Shown one piece after another: positions 15,762 through 24,840 of a stretch of 36,495 nucleotides of DNA. Position 1 is the first letter of the stretch, and the number at the start of each line of letters is the position of its first letter. The notes under the pieces were generated by a model, which made no database searches, was not told where the DNA came from, and saw only the letters and a list, made by a program, of their open reading frames with translations. The translations under genes were made by a program, and so were the position numbers. The DNA is from an uncultured Bacilli bacterium (GTDB lineage Bacteria; Bacillota_I; Bacilli_A; RF39; UBA660), in assembly GCA_947623735.1 (NCBI GenBank), contig CANQHE010000009.1, forward strand, positions 1 to 36,495. Direction: 5' to 3'.

Positions 15762-15862
15762 AAAAAAGATCGAGCAGCGAACTCTAATCTCAATTATCTT
15801 ACTAAGGCAAAGATTTCCACTTTTTTAGCTCCCTACTAAGGCAAGGGTCTTCCCGCTTTCAT
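15762..15862 (-). ncRNA. Small RNA A: two tandem hairpins
   Basis: Minus-strand transcript from TTGACA-N17-TATATT to a terminator hairpin (AGAT..GAG/CTC..ATCT then six T). It has two hairpins 34 bases apart, CCCT/AGGG and ATCTT/AAGAT stems, both with loop TTGCCTTAGTA-like sequence and A-rich, GGA-containing linkers. It has the same architecture and promoter block as small RNA B but a different loop, so it is a diverged duplicate. Confidence 0.7.
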
Positions 15863-15868
15863 AAATAA

Positions 15869-15897
15869 AATATACCACAAAAGCACTCACTTGTCAA
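15869..15897 (-). promoter_or_regulatory. Promoter of small RNA A
   Basis: Minus strand TTGACA, 17 bases, TATATT. The -35 box begins two bases after the mutL stop codon. Confidence 0.75.
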
Positions 15898-15898
15898 A

Positions 15899-17665
15899 CT
15901 AATTCATAACTCGTTTAAACATTCTTTCTAAATCATAAATACTAAACTTAATAATTGTTGGTCTTCCATGAGGACAATTATACGGATTATCACAAACTAC
16001 TAATTCATTTAAAAGTTCTTCTTGTTCTTCGTGACTTATTCTATAATTAGCCTTTATACTCATTTTACACGCGAGAGTAATCGCAATTTTTTCATTAAAT
16101 TTAACGGGACTAAAATCTTTATTAACTATTACTAAATCAATAATTTTTCTAACGCTTTCCTCTTCATACCCTTCTAAAATCCATGTCGGATGCCCCTTAA
16201 CTAAATAGGTATTAACCCCAAATTCTTCCATAACAAACCCAATATCTGTTAAAACCTGAATATTTTCTTTTAACACTAAAAAATCACTCGCCGATAACTC
16301 CACAGTAATAGGAATAAGTAAATTAGTTGTCGCAAACTTTCTTTCTCTTAAAGCCTTCATATATCTTTCATAATTTACTCTTTCTTGGGCAGCATGTTGG
16401 TCTATCAAATACATACCTTCTTCATTCTCGGCAATAATATAAGTTCCTAAAGCTAACCCCACCGGATATAAAACTAATGCTTTCATTTCCTTATTAACTA
16501 CTAAATCTTCACTAACTTCCAAATTTTTTTCTTTATCTTGCTTATCAGTTTCTATTCTAAAATCTAACTCTGTTTGCACTGGTTTTACTTCTTCAGTTTT
16601 CACCATATTAGATACAATACTTGCAATAACATTATCTTTAATAATATTTACACTTTGTTCTTTTAAAGCATTAGGAATAAGTAAATTATTATATAATGTA
16701 TCTTTAATAGTTGTATAAATTAAATCATATAATTCTTTAACTTTACTTAACTTAATATCTTGTTTAGTCGGATGAATATTAACATCTACTAAAGTAGGGT
16801 CCGTATTTATTTTAAGAACTACTACGGGGTATTTACCATCTGGTTTATAAGTATAATAAGCATCATTTATTGCTCTATTAATATCCGCATTTCTAACTAC
16901 TCTATCATTAACAAAAGTATTAAAATCATTTCTATTACTCCGAAGTATTTCTGGTTTACAAATATATCCGTATATATCAAAATCATTATTACTAGCCTTA
17001 AACTCTAACATTTTATTAGAAACATTAAGTCCATATATTTCATGAATAGTTTTAAGTAAATTGCCTCCTCCACTAGTTTTAACAACTACTTTCTCATTAT
17101 TCGTAAGCATAAACTTAATATCCGGATAAGCAAGCGCCAATTTTTCCACAAAATTTATACAATTATAAGCCTCTGTATTTTCACTTTTTAAATATTTAAG
17201 TCTTGCCGGAGTATTATAAAATAAATTAGTAACTTTAATATCTGTTCCTTTTCTTAAATCCCCGGCTTTATTTTGTAGTAATTCTCCCCCTTTAATATGA
17301 ATATAACTACTACTAACTCCATTACTTGTTTTAAGTTCTACTTCGGAAACACTTGCAATTGATGGTAATGCTTCTCCTCTAAAACCCATAGTATTTATAA
17401 AAAATAAATCATCATCTCTAACCAGTTTACTAGTCGCATGCCGGCAAAAAGCCATATTAGCATCCGTATTATCCATACCTTCGCCATCATCAATTACTTC
17501 AATCTGTTCTAATCCCCCTTTAATAAGATGAATAACAATATTTGTCGCTTTCGCATCAATACTATTTTCAACTAATTCTTTTACAATACTCGCACATTTT
17601 TCTACTACTTCTCCCGCCGCGATTTTATTGGCTAGAGTCTCACTCATAACTTTAATCTTACTCAT
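15899..17665 (-). CDS. mutL: DNA mismatch repair protein MutL
   Basis: Mismatch-repair ATPase and endonuclease. The GHKL ATPase domain has KIAAGEVVEKCASIVKELVENSIDA (Asn for Mg-ATP), DDGEGM and GFRGEALPSI. The C-terminal domain has the endonuclease motif DQHAAQERVNYE (DQHA-x2-E-x4-E, about 425-436), ACKMSIKA and CPHGRP zinc-site residues, so this is the nicking type used in bacteria without MutH. The 588-residue length is typical. It overlaps yqeH by eight bases and is last in the yqeG-yqeH-mutL operon. mutS, often next to mutL, is not in the window. Confidence 0.95.
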   Translation of the reverse strand: MSKIKVMSETLANKIAAGEVVEKCASIVKELVENSIDAKATNIVIHLIKGGLEQIEVIDDGEGMDNTDANMAFCRHATSKLVRDDDLFFINTMGFRGEALPSIASVSEVELKTSNGVSSSYIHIKGGELLQNKAGDLRKGTDIKVTNLFYNTPARLKYLKSENTEAYNCINFVEKLALAYPDIKFMLTNNEKVVVKTSGGGNLLKTIHEIYGLNVSNKMLEFKASNNDFDIYGYICKPEILRSNRNDFNTFVNDRVVRNADINRAINDAYYTYKPDGKYPVVVLKINTDPTLVDVNIHPTKQDIKLSKVKELYDLIYTTIKDTLYNNLLIPNALKEQSVNIIKDNVIASIVSNMVKTEEVKPVQTELDFRIETDKQDKEKNLEVSEDLVVNKEMKALVLYPVGLALGTYIIAENEEGMYLIDQHAAQERVNYERYMKALRERKFATTNLLIPITVELSASDFLVLKENIQVLTDIGFVMEEFGVNTYLVKGHPTWILEGYEEESVRKIIDLVIVNKDFSPVKFNEKIAITLACKMSIKANYRISHEEQEELLNELVVCDNPYNCPHGRPTIIKFSIYDLERMFKRVMN

Positions 17666-18587
17666 AATTTTCCCTACTAATACTTGCTCTTAATTCTAAA
17701 TCTTTAATATTTGTATAAACTATTGCTTTATTCTTAACATTAATAAAACCATAACCAGGTATTACAATATCACTATTATCAAGTACTTCTATCTTATATT
17801 CTCCATCTATATTATCATATACTTTTTTTATTTTACATGGTGCTACATTAAGAACTATTTTATTACTATTTCCAAAATAAAAACTTATTTTATCATCAAT
17901 TACTATTCCCATATTTTCTTTCAAATTATAACTTATAGGCTTAATTTCTTTATGCTTCATTATCTTCTCACTATTTTGATAACTAAAACCTGGTGTATCA
18001 TAAACAATAACTTCATTTATTGGTAATTTAATAAAATCTCTTGTTGTATTAGTTTTATCACTTACTACTATTTCTTTATTTTTATTATTAATTAATTTAT
18101 TAATAAATGTTGATTTACCCGCATTCGTAATTCCCATAATATATGCTTCATTATATTTATTTACTTTCATATATTTAAAAATATTAATTTCACTATAATT
18201 ATTTTTATTACTTAAAAAATAAACTGGCTTATCTATCTTATAAACATCTTTTAACCAACTTTTAATTTTATTAAATTTAATTTCTTTTCTAATAACATCA
18301 CTTTTACTAATAATTAAAACTTTATCTAATTTTATTTTTTCAAAATTTACAATATTTTCTCTATTAATATTAAGATAATCAATAAAAAAGAATACAACAC
18401 CCTTTCTTTTATTAATCTTTTTTATAATCTCATCATTATTAATAATTGTATCATCTAATCTTTCTCCATAATTCTTTAATCTAAAACACCTCATACAATA
18501 AATATTTTTAATATCTGGCGTATATCCTAAACTATTCTTATCTTCTGTTTGTAAGACTACTCCACATCCCATACATCTTTTATTCAT
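17658..18587 (-). CDS. yqeH: Ribosome-assembly GTPase YqeH
   Basis: Circularly permuted GTPase for 30S ribosome assembly. The N-terminal zinc finger reads CMGCG...YCMRCFRLKNYGE (about 5-40). GTPase motifs come in permuted order: ISKSD (G4, about 93), then GITNAGKSTFIN (G1, about 152-163), then DTPGF (G3, about 196). At 309 residues it is shorter than B. subtilis YqeH (about 366), mainly in the C-terminal domain. It overlaps yqeG and mutL by eight bases on each side. Confidence 0.92.
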   Translation of the reverse strand: MNKRCMGCGVVLQTEDKNSLGYTPDIKNIYCMRCFRLKNYGERLDDTIINNDEIIKKINKRKGVVFFFIDYLNINRENIVNFEKIKLDKVLIISKSDVIRKEIKFNKIKSWLKDVYKIDKPVYFLSNKNNYSEINIFKYMKVNKYNEAYIMGITNAGKSTFINKLINNKNKEIVVSDKTNTTRDFIKLPINEVIVYDTPGFSYQNSEKIMKHKEIKPISYNLKENMGIVIDDKISFYFGNSNKIVLNVAPCKIKKVYDNIDGEYKIEVLDNSDIVIPGYGFINVKNKAIVYTNIKDLELRASISRENYE

Positions 18588-19098
18588 AATACTTACCCTT
18601 TATTAAAACATTTTTTTTCTTTAATCTATAATAAACAAACTTTTCCATAAATCTATTTATTTTAGTTCCTAATTTTTCATATTCCCCAATTGGATTAATT
18701 AAAATTGAAGTAATACCCACTCTATTAGCGCCCCATATATCTGTTAAAAGTTGGTCCCCTATCGCGGCTATTTCATGTTCTTTAAACTTATACATTTCCA
18801 TTATTTTTACATACTTCTTCTTTAATGGTTTTCTAGCCGATGCTGCTACATCAACATTTAACCCTTCTTTAAAAGGAATAAGTCTTTTTCTATTACTATT
18901 AGATATAATTATAACTTTAAAATCATTTTCTAAATATAAAAATAATTCTTTTACTTTTTTAGTTGGTATATCTGTTTTAACTGGAACTATAGTATTATCT
19001 AAATCAAATAATAAACACTTAATTCCCATTTTCTTAAGTCTTTTATAATCTATATCATAAATATTTCTTTGGTATATATCAGGTATAAAATTTTCCAT
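18580..19098 (-). CDS. yqeG: YqeG-family HAD phosphatase
   Basis: Haloacid-dehalogenase-type phosphatase with LLFDLDNTIVPV (nucleophile Asp, motif I), IIISNSNRKR (motif II), SARKPLKKKY (motif III Lys) and GDQLLTDIWGANR (motif IV). The track start at 19155 lies in an upstream terminator; AAGAGGAG six bases before the ATG at 19098 fixes the start and gives 172 residues, the B. subtilis YqeG length. It begins the yqeG-yqeH-mutL operon, an arrangement widely conserved for yqeG-yqeH in Bacillota. Its substrate is unknown. Confidence 0.92.
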   Translation of the reverse strand: MENFIPDIYQRNIYDIDYKRLKKMGIKCLLFDLDNTIVPVKTDIPTKKVKELFLYLENDFKVIIISNSNRKRLIPFKEGLNVDVAASARKPLKKKYVKIMEMYKFKEHEIAAIGDQLLTDIWGANRVGITSILINPIGEYEKLGTKINRFMEKFVYYRLKKKNVLIKGKYYE

Positions 19099-19127
19099 AA
19101 CTAACTCCTCTTTTAAATTATACCAAA

Positions 19128-19152
19128 TATGCAAAAAAATGGAACTCTTTTC
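19128..19152 (-). terminator. Terminator between the ylbD group and yqeG
   Basis: Minus-strand ATGGAA/TTCCAT hairpin and seven T, directly upstream of a TATAAT likely to serve yqeG. Confidence 0.75.
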
Positions 19153-19160
19153 CATTTCTT

Positions 19161-19442
19161 TTATCTAACTTTTGCTCTATTATCATTTCCATTAATATAA
19201 TAATAATCCATTATTTCTATTACTAATAAATTATTATTAAGTATTGCTTCTCCATATAAATTAATAATCGTTTTATTATTCATATTCCACCAATTACGAT
19301 AAATACTAATTCTTTCACTTTCAGTTAAATTAGCCATTTTAATAAGTGGTAATAACCCCGTATTTAAAAAATTTCCCTCATATATTCTTTTCTTTGCTTC
19401 ACTTACTAATATTTCTTTTTCTCTTTCTAATTCTTCTCTCAT
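19161..19442 (-). CDS. Small uncharacterised protein
   Basis: A 93-residue, mainly helical, soluble protein (LEREKEILVSEAKKRI..., ISIYRNWWNMNNKT...). The start has AAGGAGGATGT upstream, an excellent ribosome site. It is third in a ylbD-ylbE-like group, ahead of a strong terminator. I do not recognise the family; the position suggests co-expression with the coat-protein homologue. Confidence 0.65.
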   Translation of the reverse strand: MREELEREKEILVSEAKKRIYEGNFLNTGLLPLIKMANLTESERISIYRNWWNMNNKTIINLYGEAILNNNLLVIEIMDYYYINGNDNRAKVR

Positions 19443-19475
19443 ACATCCTCCTTATTTATTATAACATCATCTTCT

Positions 19476-19697
19476 TTATTTTAAAACACTTAAAACACTA
19501 CTAATCATATCAATATTATCAATAGCACTATTTATTTTATCCGTAGTTCGAAGTTTATATTTAGCTTTCATTTCTTCTCGATAATTTTTAATACTTGCCG
19601 GATTTCTATTTAACTCTTTTATCCAATAAGAATTATATTTAAATAATTCCCACATTTTTTTATCTTTTTTAAGTTCCATTAAAGTCACAAATTGCAT
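19476..19697 (-). CDS. ylbE: YlbE-like protein
   Basis: 73 residues with the YlbE-type core W-I-K-E-L-N-R-N-P followed by a helical tail. It begins two bases after the ylbD-like stop with GAGGATTAAAG as ribosome site. ylbD and ylbE are neighbours in Bacillus too. Its function is unknown. Confidence 0.7.
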   Translation of the reverse strand: MQFVTLMELKKDKKMWELFKYNSYWIKELNRNPASIKNYREEMKAKYKLRTTDKINSAIDNIDMISSVLSVLK

Positions 19698-19699
19698 CT

Positions 19700-20041
19700 T
19701 TAATCCTCAAAAAATTTATTTATTGGTCTTGGTGTAACTGGTCCTTTAGTAACACTAGCGGTACTTTTTCCTGTTAATTCTTGCACTAAACCTAGAGCTT
19801 TTTGAGCTGTATTAATATGTTTTTGCACACTATCCATATCAATATTCTTCATTATATCCATTACACCAGCCCTAGGATTAGGAACTTGCTTATTAAAATA
19901 ATTAGACCATGCTCTATCATCTTCTCCATATATGTCATATATCTCATATAACTTTTGCCAAGAAGTATTACCATCTTTAATTGAATTAACAAGCTCTGGA
20001 TGTCCTTTAGCAAAACTTTTAAAAGCCTCTTTCTTATCCAT
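19700..20041 (-). CDS. ylbD: YlbD-like putative spore coat protein
   Basis: 113 residues with FAKGHPELVNSIKDGNTSWQKLYE and a GEDDRAW block, matching YlbD, a coat-associated protein in Bacillus. The C-terminus is low-complexity (Thr/Pro/Lys). It starts the ylbD-ylbE-small-ORF group. With the sigma-K gene it gives independent support for sporulation. Confidence 0.72.
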   Translation of the reverse strand: MDKKEAFKSFAKGHPELVNSIKDGNTSWQKLYEIYDIYGEDDRAWSNYFNKQVPNPRAGVMDIMKNIDMDSVQKHINTAQKALGLVQELTGKSTASVTKGPVTPRPINKFFED

Positions 20042-20077
20042 AAATATTCACCACTAAAATATATTCAAACACTTAAA

Positions 20078-20102
20078 AAGAATGAACCAAAATTCATTCT
20101 AT
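20078..20102 (-). terminator. Terminator after the surface-protein operon
   Basis: Minus-strand AGAATGAA/TTCATTCT hairpin followed by TTTT, just after the stop codon. Confidence 0.75.
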
Positions 20103-20105
20103 ATT

Positions 20106-22130
20106 CTATTCAGTTACAACAATATAAGGATTAGTACTAGTTCCAGGATCTCCATCACTTTCAATTTTAATTTTAACTGTTGACTTTAAGTTTATTACGG
20201 GACGAGCACCATAGTTATTGCCGTTCACATCAGTGCTGCCGAGAGAACCATCTCTATACACACTGAACACGACAGCATTCGGATAGAAATGCGGAGACAT
20301 TGTCCAATAGTATTGATTTGTATATAACCAGCAACCATTATTCGCCTGACCAGCAAATCCCCCTGCGTGTATTACTTCATCCATCGTAATTAAACCTACC
20401 GGTACAGGAAGTGCATTATTTCCTTCCACTTTGCCATCAATTCCTTTTGTTCCTCCTACTGTTGCATTTGGCCCTGTATACAAATCTCTTTTTTGTGCAT
20501 CTACACTGACTTCTTTTGTCTTGTAATCTACTCCACATTTGAATGTAGCAATTTGTTCATCTGTTTTCCAACTTGGACTTTCACTTTGCCATACTTTTTC
20601 TCCACCATATACTGTTGCTGTATTTTTCCAACCCAAGTCTCCTGTCCCTGGATAATAAGGTCCATGATTTGTTGTTGTATATGTTCTATCTCCACAAAAT
20701 CCTGTATCTACATCTATTTTAGTTGCTAATTCTTTTAAATTAGTCTTATTTTCATACCAATATACTATTTCATCTAATATTGTACTTTTCGTTTCTGGTT
20801 TATGTGCTGTCTCATAGCTTGCACTTATCTGGCCATCTTGACCTCCAAACATATATCCTACATATTTATTATCATTATAATTTGTATTAAATCTTACTGC
20901 TCGAGGATATGAACTACCTCCAATATTTTGCCTTGGTGTTATCATTGTATCTACACCCTGAGTACTTGGGGCAGTTTTTTTATCACTACTTGTTCCAGCA
21001 TATATTAACCTTATTGTTCCATTTCCATTTATTCTGATTATCCTCCACCAGATATATTTATCTCCATCTGAAGTGTCTTTTCCAAAGACTAACCAATTAT
21101 TATCTACTGTTCCTCTATAGTAATAACTCGTTCCAAAGTCATCTTCGGCTTCATATACTCCATTTTGATTCATATTTATAGTTCCACCACAATTAGAGTT
21201 ATTATTACAACTTGGACCTGTAAAACTATCTACTATTCCTTCTTCAGGAGTTATTCCTAAATTATCGAGTACATCTTTACTTGTTGGCTTATTTTTAAAA
21301 TATAAACTACAGTCTGTTCCACTTTTATTTAAATTATTTACTACTAAACTCCAATCGCTTTCATCCCATGTTGGTTTAGCTTCATTTGTACATGTACTTT
21401 GTTCTTCATCTAATATGTAATTTTCTTCACTTGTTGGAAGTGAATCTACTTTCTCATTATTGATATATACACCGATTATATTTACATCTGCTTCAGCATC
21501 ACTTGCTACACCTTGTACTTTTCCACTAAAGGAACCTTCTAAATCTCCATTTTGATTACTATCTAAATTTGGATATTCTAATATTAAATAATAATATATT
21601 GTATTACCACTTTCCGTTGCTGTGATCATTTCATTCATTGCTAAAGATATTGTTTGTTGTTCCGCTTTACTTTCTACTGTTCCACTTCCAACTAAATCTG
21701 TTAACTGAGTTTCATTTGTTATTGTACATTCTTCATTTAAATATTGAGCTCCATTTTGTACTTTAGTTTTTACTTCACAGTTAGTACTTATATTTTCTAT
21801 TTCTGTTTCACTTCGATATATTTTAAAATTTAAAGGAGTTGTTAAACTATTTGTTCCTACCCATTCTAAATTAAATACTACTAACTGATTATCTCCTGTT
21901 GCGGTTGCTGTTATTTTAGTTATGGTTCTATGTCCTGGATACATATTTAAATCTTCTAACTGTGGTGCTCCATCTATTATAAGTTCTGCTCCATTTATAT
22001 TAGCGGTTGTTGCTTTTGTTACTGCTCCTTTTCCATCAAACAAAGTTTTACCTACAAAATAAGCAAAAGCAACACCTATTCCAACTAGAAGAATAGCAAC
22101 TAGTAATGTTAACTTTTTATTCTTTTTCAT
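20106..22130 (-). CDS. Large lectin-like variable surface protein (copy C)
   Basis: 674 residues. The N-terminus is MKKNKK plus one hydrophobic segment (about 7-26), then a beta-rich extracellular domain of about 200 residues (YPGHRTITKI, NLEWVGTNSL, YYYLILEYP) that recalls TasA/camelysin-type SipW-dependent proteins. From about residue 310 it follows the same plan as copies A and B: paired Cys, DDFGTSYYYRGTVDNNW, WWRIIRINGNGTIRLIY, DVDTGFCGDR, PVPVGLIT, YWTMSP, variable segment, ARPVINLK. Its ATG follows the copy B stop by one base, with GAGGGGG as ribosome site. It is probably displayed on the cell surface and binds an unknown ligand. Confidence 0.7.
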   Translation of the reverse strand: MKKNKKLTLLVAILLVGIGVAFAYFVGKTLFDGKGAVTKATTANINGAELIIDGAPQLEDLNMYPGHRTITKITATATGDNQLVVFNLEWVGTNSLTTPLNFKIYRSETEIENISTNCEVKTKVQNGAQYLNEECTITNETQLTDLVGSGTVESKAEQQTISLAMNEMITATESGNTIYYYLILEYPNLDSNQNGDLEGSFSGKVQGVASDAEADVNIIGVYINNEKVDSLPTSEENYILDEEQSTCTNEAKPTWDESDWSLVVNNLNKSGTDCSLYFKNKPTSKDVLDNLGITPEEGIVDSFTGPSCNNNSNCGGTINMNQNGVYEAEDDFGTSYYYRGTVDNNWLVFGKDTSDGDKYIWWRIIRINGNGTIRLIYAGTSSDKKTAPSTQGVDTMITPRQNIGGSSYPRAVRFNTNYNDNKYVGYMFGGQDGQISASYETAHKPETKSTILDEIVYWYENKTNLKELATKIDVDTGFCGDRTYTTTNHGPYYPGTGDLGWKNTATVYGGEKVWQSESPSWKTDEQIATFKCGVDYKTKEVSVDAQKRDLYTGPNATVGGTKGIDGKVEGNNALPVPVGLITMDEVIHAGGFAGQANNGCWLYTNQYYWTMSPHFYPNAVVFSVYRDGSLGSTDVNGNNYGARPVINLKSTVKIKIESDGDPGTSTNPYIVVTE
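20202..20291 (-). other. Candidate DGR variable region (copy C)
   Basis: Segment between TMSP and RPVINL of copy C. A hand count gives roughly half G+C, far above the flanks, and the residues (HFYPNAVVFSVYRDGSLG...) share little with copies A and B beyond scattered F, V, D, G and L positions. Confidence 0.45.
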
Positions 22131-22131
22131 A

Positions 22132-23562
22132 CTAGACTGCCCCCTCTACTATATATGGATCTCCATCTACTCCAGTACCTGTTATTTTAACATTAGCCTT
22201 TAAATTTACTACTGGGCGAGCTCCAAGAACATCGCTCCCTGTTTCGTTACCAAGGATTACACCAGTATCCCGTACAGAAAACATAGCTGCACGACTGCTG
22301 GAAAACCAATATGGAGACATGGTCCAATAAAATCTGTTTGTATATAACCAATATGCATTGTTAGCTGTTCCTCCAAAACCTCCAGCATATATTACTTCAT
22401 CTACTGTTATTAAACCAACTGGTACTGGTAGTTTGTTGTTTCCTTCTATATTATTTCCATTACTTCCCTTAATTGCTCTAGCATTTGGGCCTGTATACAA
22501 ATCTCTTTTTCTTGCGGCTTCATCTGTTGAATTATCTGAATTATATCCACATTTTAACGTAGGAAATTGAGTTTTTTTCCAACTCCCATTATACAGTCTT
22601 TCCAATGATGCATACGCTGTTTCTTGCGTTGAAATTCCTTGACCAGTATATCCTGGTACTGCAGTTGTAACTTGCCTATCGCCACAAAAACCCGTATCTA
22701 CGTCCAAGTAATCATTAGCTAAGCCACTTAAATTTGTCCTATTTTCATACCAATATTTTATTGTATCTAACACAGTACTATTGTTAGCATTAGTATGTGT
22801 TTTTTCAAATGTATTTTGTCCTGTTGCTCCTGTCATATATCCAACATATGTATTACTACCATAATTTTGATTAAAATATACAGCCATTTTATATTCTTCA
22901 GTATTGTTTATATAAGTTTGTGGTTTAATCATTGTTCCATTTCCTGTTGTTTCTGGTGTTTGAGAAGTACTACTACTTGTCCCAGCGTAGATTAACCTAA
23001 TTGTACCATTTCCATTAACTCGGATTATCCTCCACCAGATATATTTATTCTCATCTGAAGTATCTTTTCCAAAGACTACCCAGTTATTATCTACTGTCCC
23101 ACGATAATAATAACTTGTACCAAAATCATCTTCGGCTTCATATACTCCATTTTGTGATAATGGGCAATTATTTTCACAGCTTGTTCCAGTAAATTCTTTT
23201 ACTTCACCATTTGATGTTAATCCTAATTGATTTAATACTTTTCCACTTTCTGATAAATCAAAATATAAGTAACAACTAGTATCATTCTTGGTTAAATTAC
23301 TTAATTTTAGTTTATTATTTGTATATGTTGGTTTGGCTCCATTACTACATTTACTCTTACTACTTAAAACATAGCTACTACTTGTAGGTATATTTTCACT
23401 TTTTTGATACCCACCATCTTTACTTTCAACATATATAGCCATTGTATCTTTATACTTTGCTATAGAAGTAGTATCTAATGTTTTTGTTTTATTACTTTTT
23501 ATACTTAAAGTAATACCCCCTATACTTACTAAACATATTATTAATAATATTGTTTTTTTCAT
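22132..23562 (-). CDS. Lectin-like variable surface protein (copy B)
   Basis: 476 residues and intact: a signal or anchor segment (about 3-21), the Ser/Lys/Cys-rich SKSKCSNGAKPTY block, paired Cys (CENNC), the conserved WWRIIRVNGNGTIRLIY block, DVDTGFCGDR, PVPVGLITVDEVIYAGG, YWTMSP, a variable segment and GARPVVNLK, ending in GDPYIVEG. It is the full-length reference for the broken copy A. It heads a two-gene operon with copy C; ribosome site AAGGAAG. By analogy to DGR targets the C-terminal part would be a C-type-lectin-like fold displaying the variable residues; this is inference. Confidence 0.7.
   Translation of the reverse strand: MKKTILLIICLVSIGGITLSIKSNKTKTLDTTSIAKYKDTMAIYVESKDGGYQKSENIPTSSSYVLSSKSKCSNGAKPTYTNNKLKLSNLTKNDTSCYLYFDLSESGKVLNQLGLTSNGEVKEFTGTSCENNCPLSQNGVYEAEDDFGTSYYYRGTVDNNWVVFGKDTSDENKYIWWRIIRVNGNGTIRLIYAGTSSSTSQTPETTGNGTMIKPQTYINNTEEYKMAVYFNQNYGSNTYVGYMTGATGQNTFEKTHTNANNSTVLDTIKYWYENRTNLSGLANDYLDVDTGFCGDRQVTTAVPGYTGQGISTQETAYASLERLYNGSWKKTQFPTLKCGYNSDNSTDEAARKRDLYTGPNARAIKGSNGNNIEGNNKLPVPVGLITVDEVIYAGGFGGTANNAYWLYTNRFYWTMSPYWFSSSRAAMFSVRDTGVILGNETGSDVLGARPVVNLKANVKITGTGVDGDPYIVEGAV
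22216..22311 (-). other. Candidate DGR variable region (copy B)
   Basis: Segment between TMSP and RPVVNL of copy B; about 48 G+C in 99 bases by hand count, with residues unlike copies A and C. Confidence 0.45.
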
Positions 23563-23743
23563 AATATTCTTCCTTTACTTAATAACCATCATACATCTAA
23601 AATTATATAATTTCATTAAGTTCGACAAATGTTGTCAAAACATTTCAATAATTAAATATAGTATGATTAAGCAATACTTAAATGCATTACTTTATGTTAT
23701 ATAAATATATTACAATATAATTAATAAAATTTCAATATTTTTA

Positions 23744-23772
23744 TTAAAAAAAGATTACCTTTTAAGTAACCT
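23744..23772 (-). terminator. Terminator of the lipoprotein/ABC operon
   Basis: Minus-strand GGTTAC/GTAATC hairpin followed by seven T, nine bases after the lipoprotein stop. Confidence 0.75.
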
Positions 23773-23780
23773 TTAATATA

Positions 23781-24776
23781 TTATTTAAAAATATCATCGA
23801 GTATTAAATTAGTTTTCTTCTCTATAAATTTAATTTCTCCCTCTTGATATTTAAAATAATAGGCTTCTATATAATCTTTTGCAGTAAAATCATCATTATA
23901 ATCATAAACATTTATTATAGCCATTATTTCTTTTTCTTCATCATAAACTCCTTTAGTTCTTGTTGCTTTTAAACTTTGAATTAAATAGGGATTATCATAT
24001 GGAACAAATACTTCACTATTATAATTACTATCGGCATAATAAAGTTTACTAACTCCCTCTCTAAATCCTTCTTTAAACAATTCTTTTAAATTTCCATTCT
24101 CTCCTTCATTTACTTCTTCGGCCATAAATAAAACTGTACTATCACTAGTTGTAACAACTTGCATTTTATTAAGATTAGTAACATAACTAACTTCTAAACT
24201 ATTTTCCAAACTACTAGTATCAAGCATCTTAAAACTTACTCTTTCTTCTCTTTGATATGTTTCACTAAATTCTTCAAAACTATTGTCTTCACTTGTTGCA
24301 ACTTCTTCTATTTCATAATCTTTTTCTTTGAATTTTAATCTTTCTATTGCATTCGCATCTGCTCCACCTGATGCATAAAAAAGTCCATTCTTTTTAATTG
24401 TAAGCATACTTCTAAGTCCAAAATAATACATATATACATTATTATCATATACATGAAAAACTAATCTATCTTCTGTATCTAATTCTATAATCATTTCAGT
24501 ATTACCATCTTGATCAAAATCCACAAACCCATAGCGGTTAAATTCTATCTTTTTTCCTAATACTTCTCCTTCATTAAGTAAACTTTTATTACCATCTTCA
24601 TCAATATATTCTCTCTTCGAATTTAAAACTTCTTCTAAAATATCTTGAGTATTATTTTTATCTTCTTGTTTGCTAGTATTATTAGTAGTATCAGTATTCA
24701 TATCTTCATTATTACCACAGCTACATAAACTAAAACCTAAAAAAACAATAACTAAAACTTTTATCAAAATCTTCAT
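23781..24776 (-). CDS. Lipoprotein of unknown function
   Basis: 331 residues with a type II signal peptide and lipobox LCSC (Cys at about 20), then an Asn/Thr-rich spacer. The rest has DFDQDGNTEMIIEL (about 72-85), a D-x-D-x-N/D-G-type calcium-loop pattern common in lipoproteins with FG-GAP or EF-hand-like repeats. It is last in the GntR-ATPase-permease operon, with a ribosome site GGAGGAG, so it may be an accessory or sensor of that transporter. Confidence 0.7.
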   Translation of the reverse strand: MKILIKVLVIVFLGFSLCSCGNNEDMNTDTTNNTSKQEDKNNTQDILEEVLNSKREYIDEDGNKSLLNEGEVLGKKIEFNRYGFVDFDQDGNTEMIIELDTEDRLVFHVYDNNVYMYYFGLRSMLTIKKNGLFYASGGADANAIERLKFKEKDYEIEEVATSEDNSFEEFSETYQREERVSFKMLDTSSLENSLEVSYVTNLNKMQVVTTSDSTVLFMAEEVNEGENGNLKELFKEGFREGVSKLYYADSNYNSEVFVPYDNPYLIQSLKATRTKGVYDEEKEIMAIINVYDYNDDFTAKDYIEAYYFKYQEGEIKFIEKKTNLILDDIFK

Positions 24777-24840
24777 AAACTTTACTCCTCCATTTATTTA
24801 AATAATTATATCATTTACCTAAAACTTATCGCAAGTATTT

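Noticed and set aside
20106-23562. A DGR template repeat or reverse transcriptase within the window
   Set aside because: No ORF has reverse transcriptase motifs and no non-coding copy of the variable segments was found by eye.
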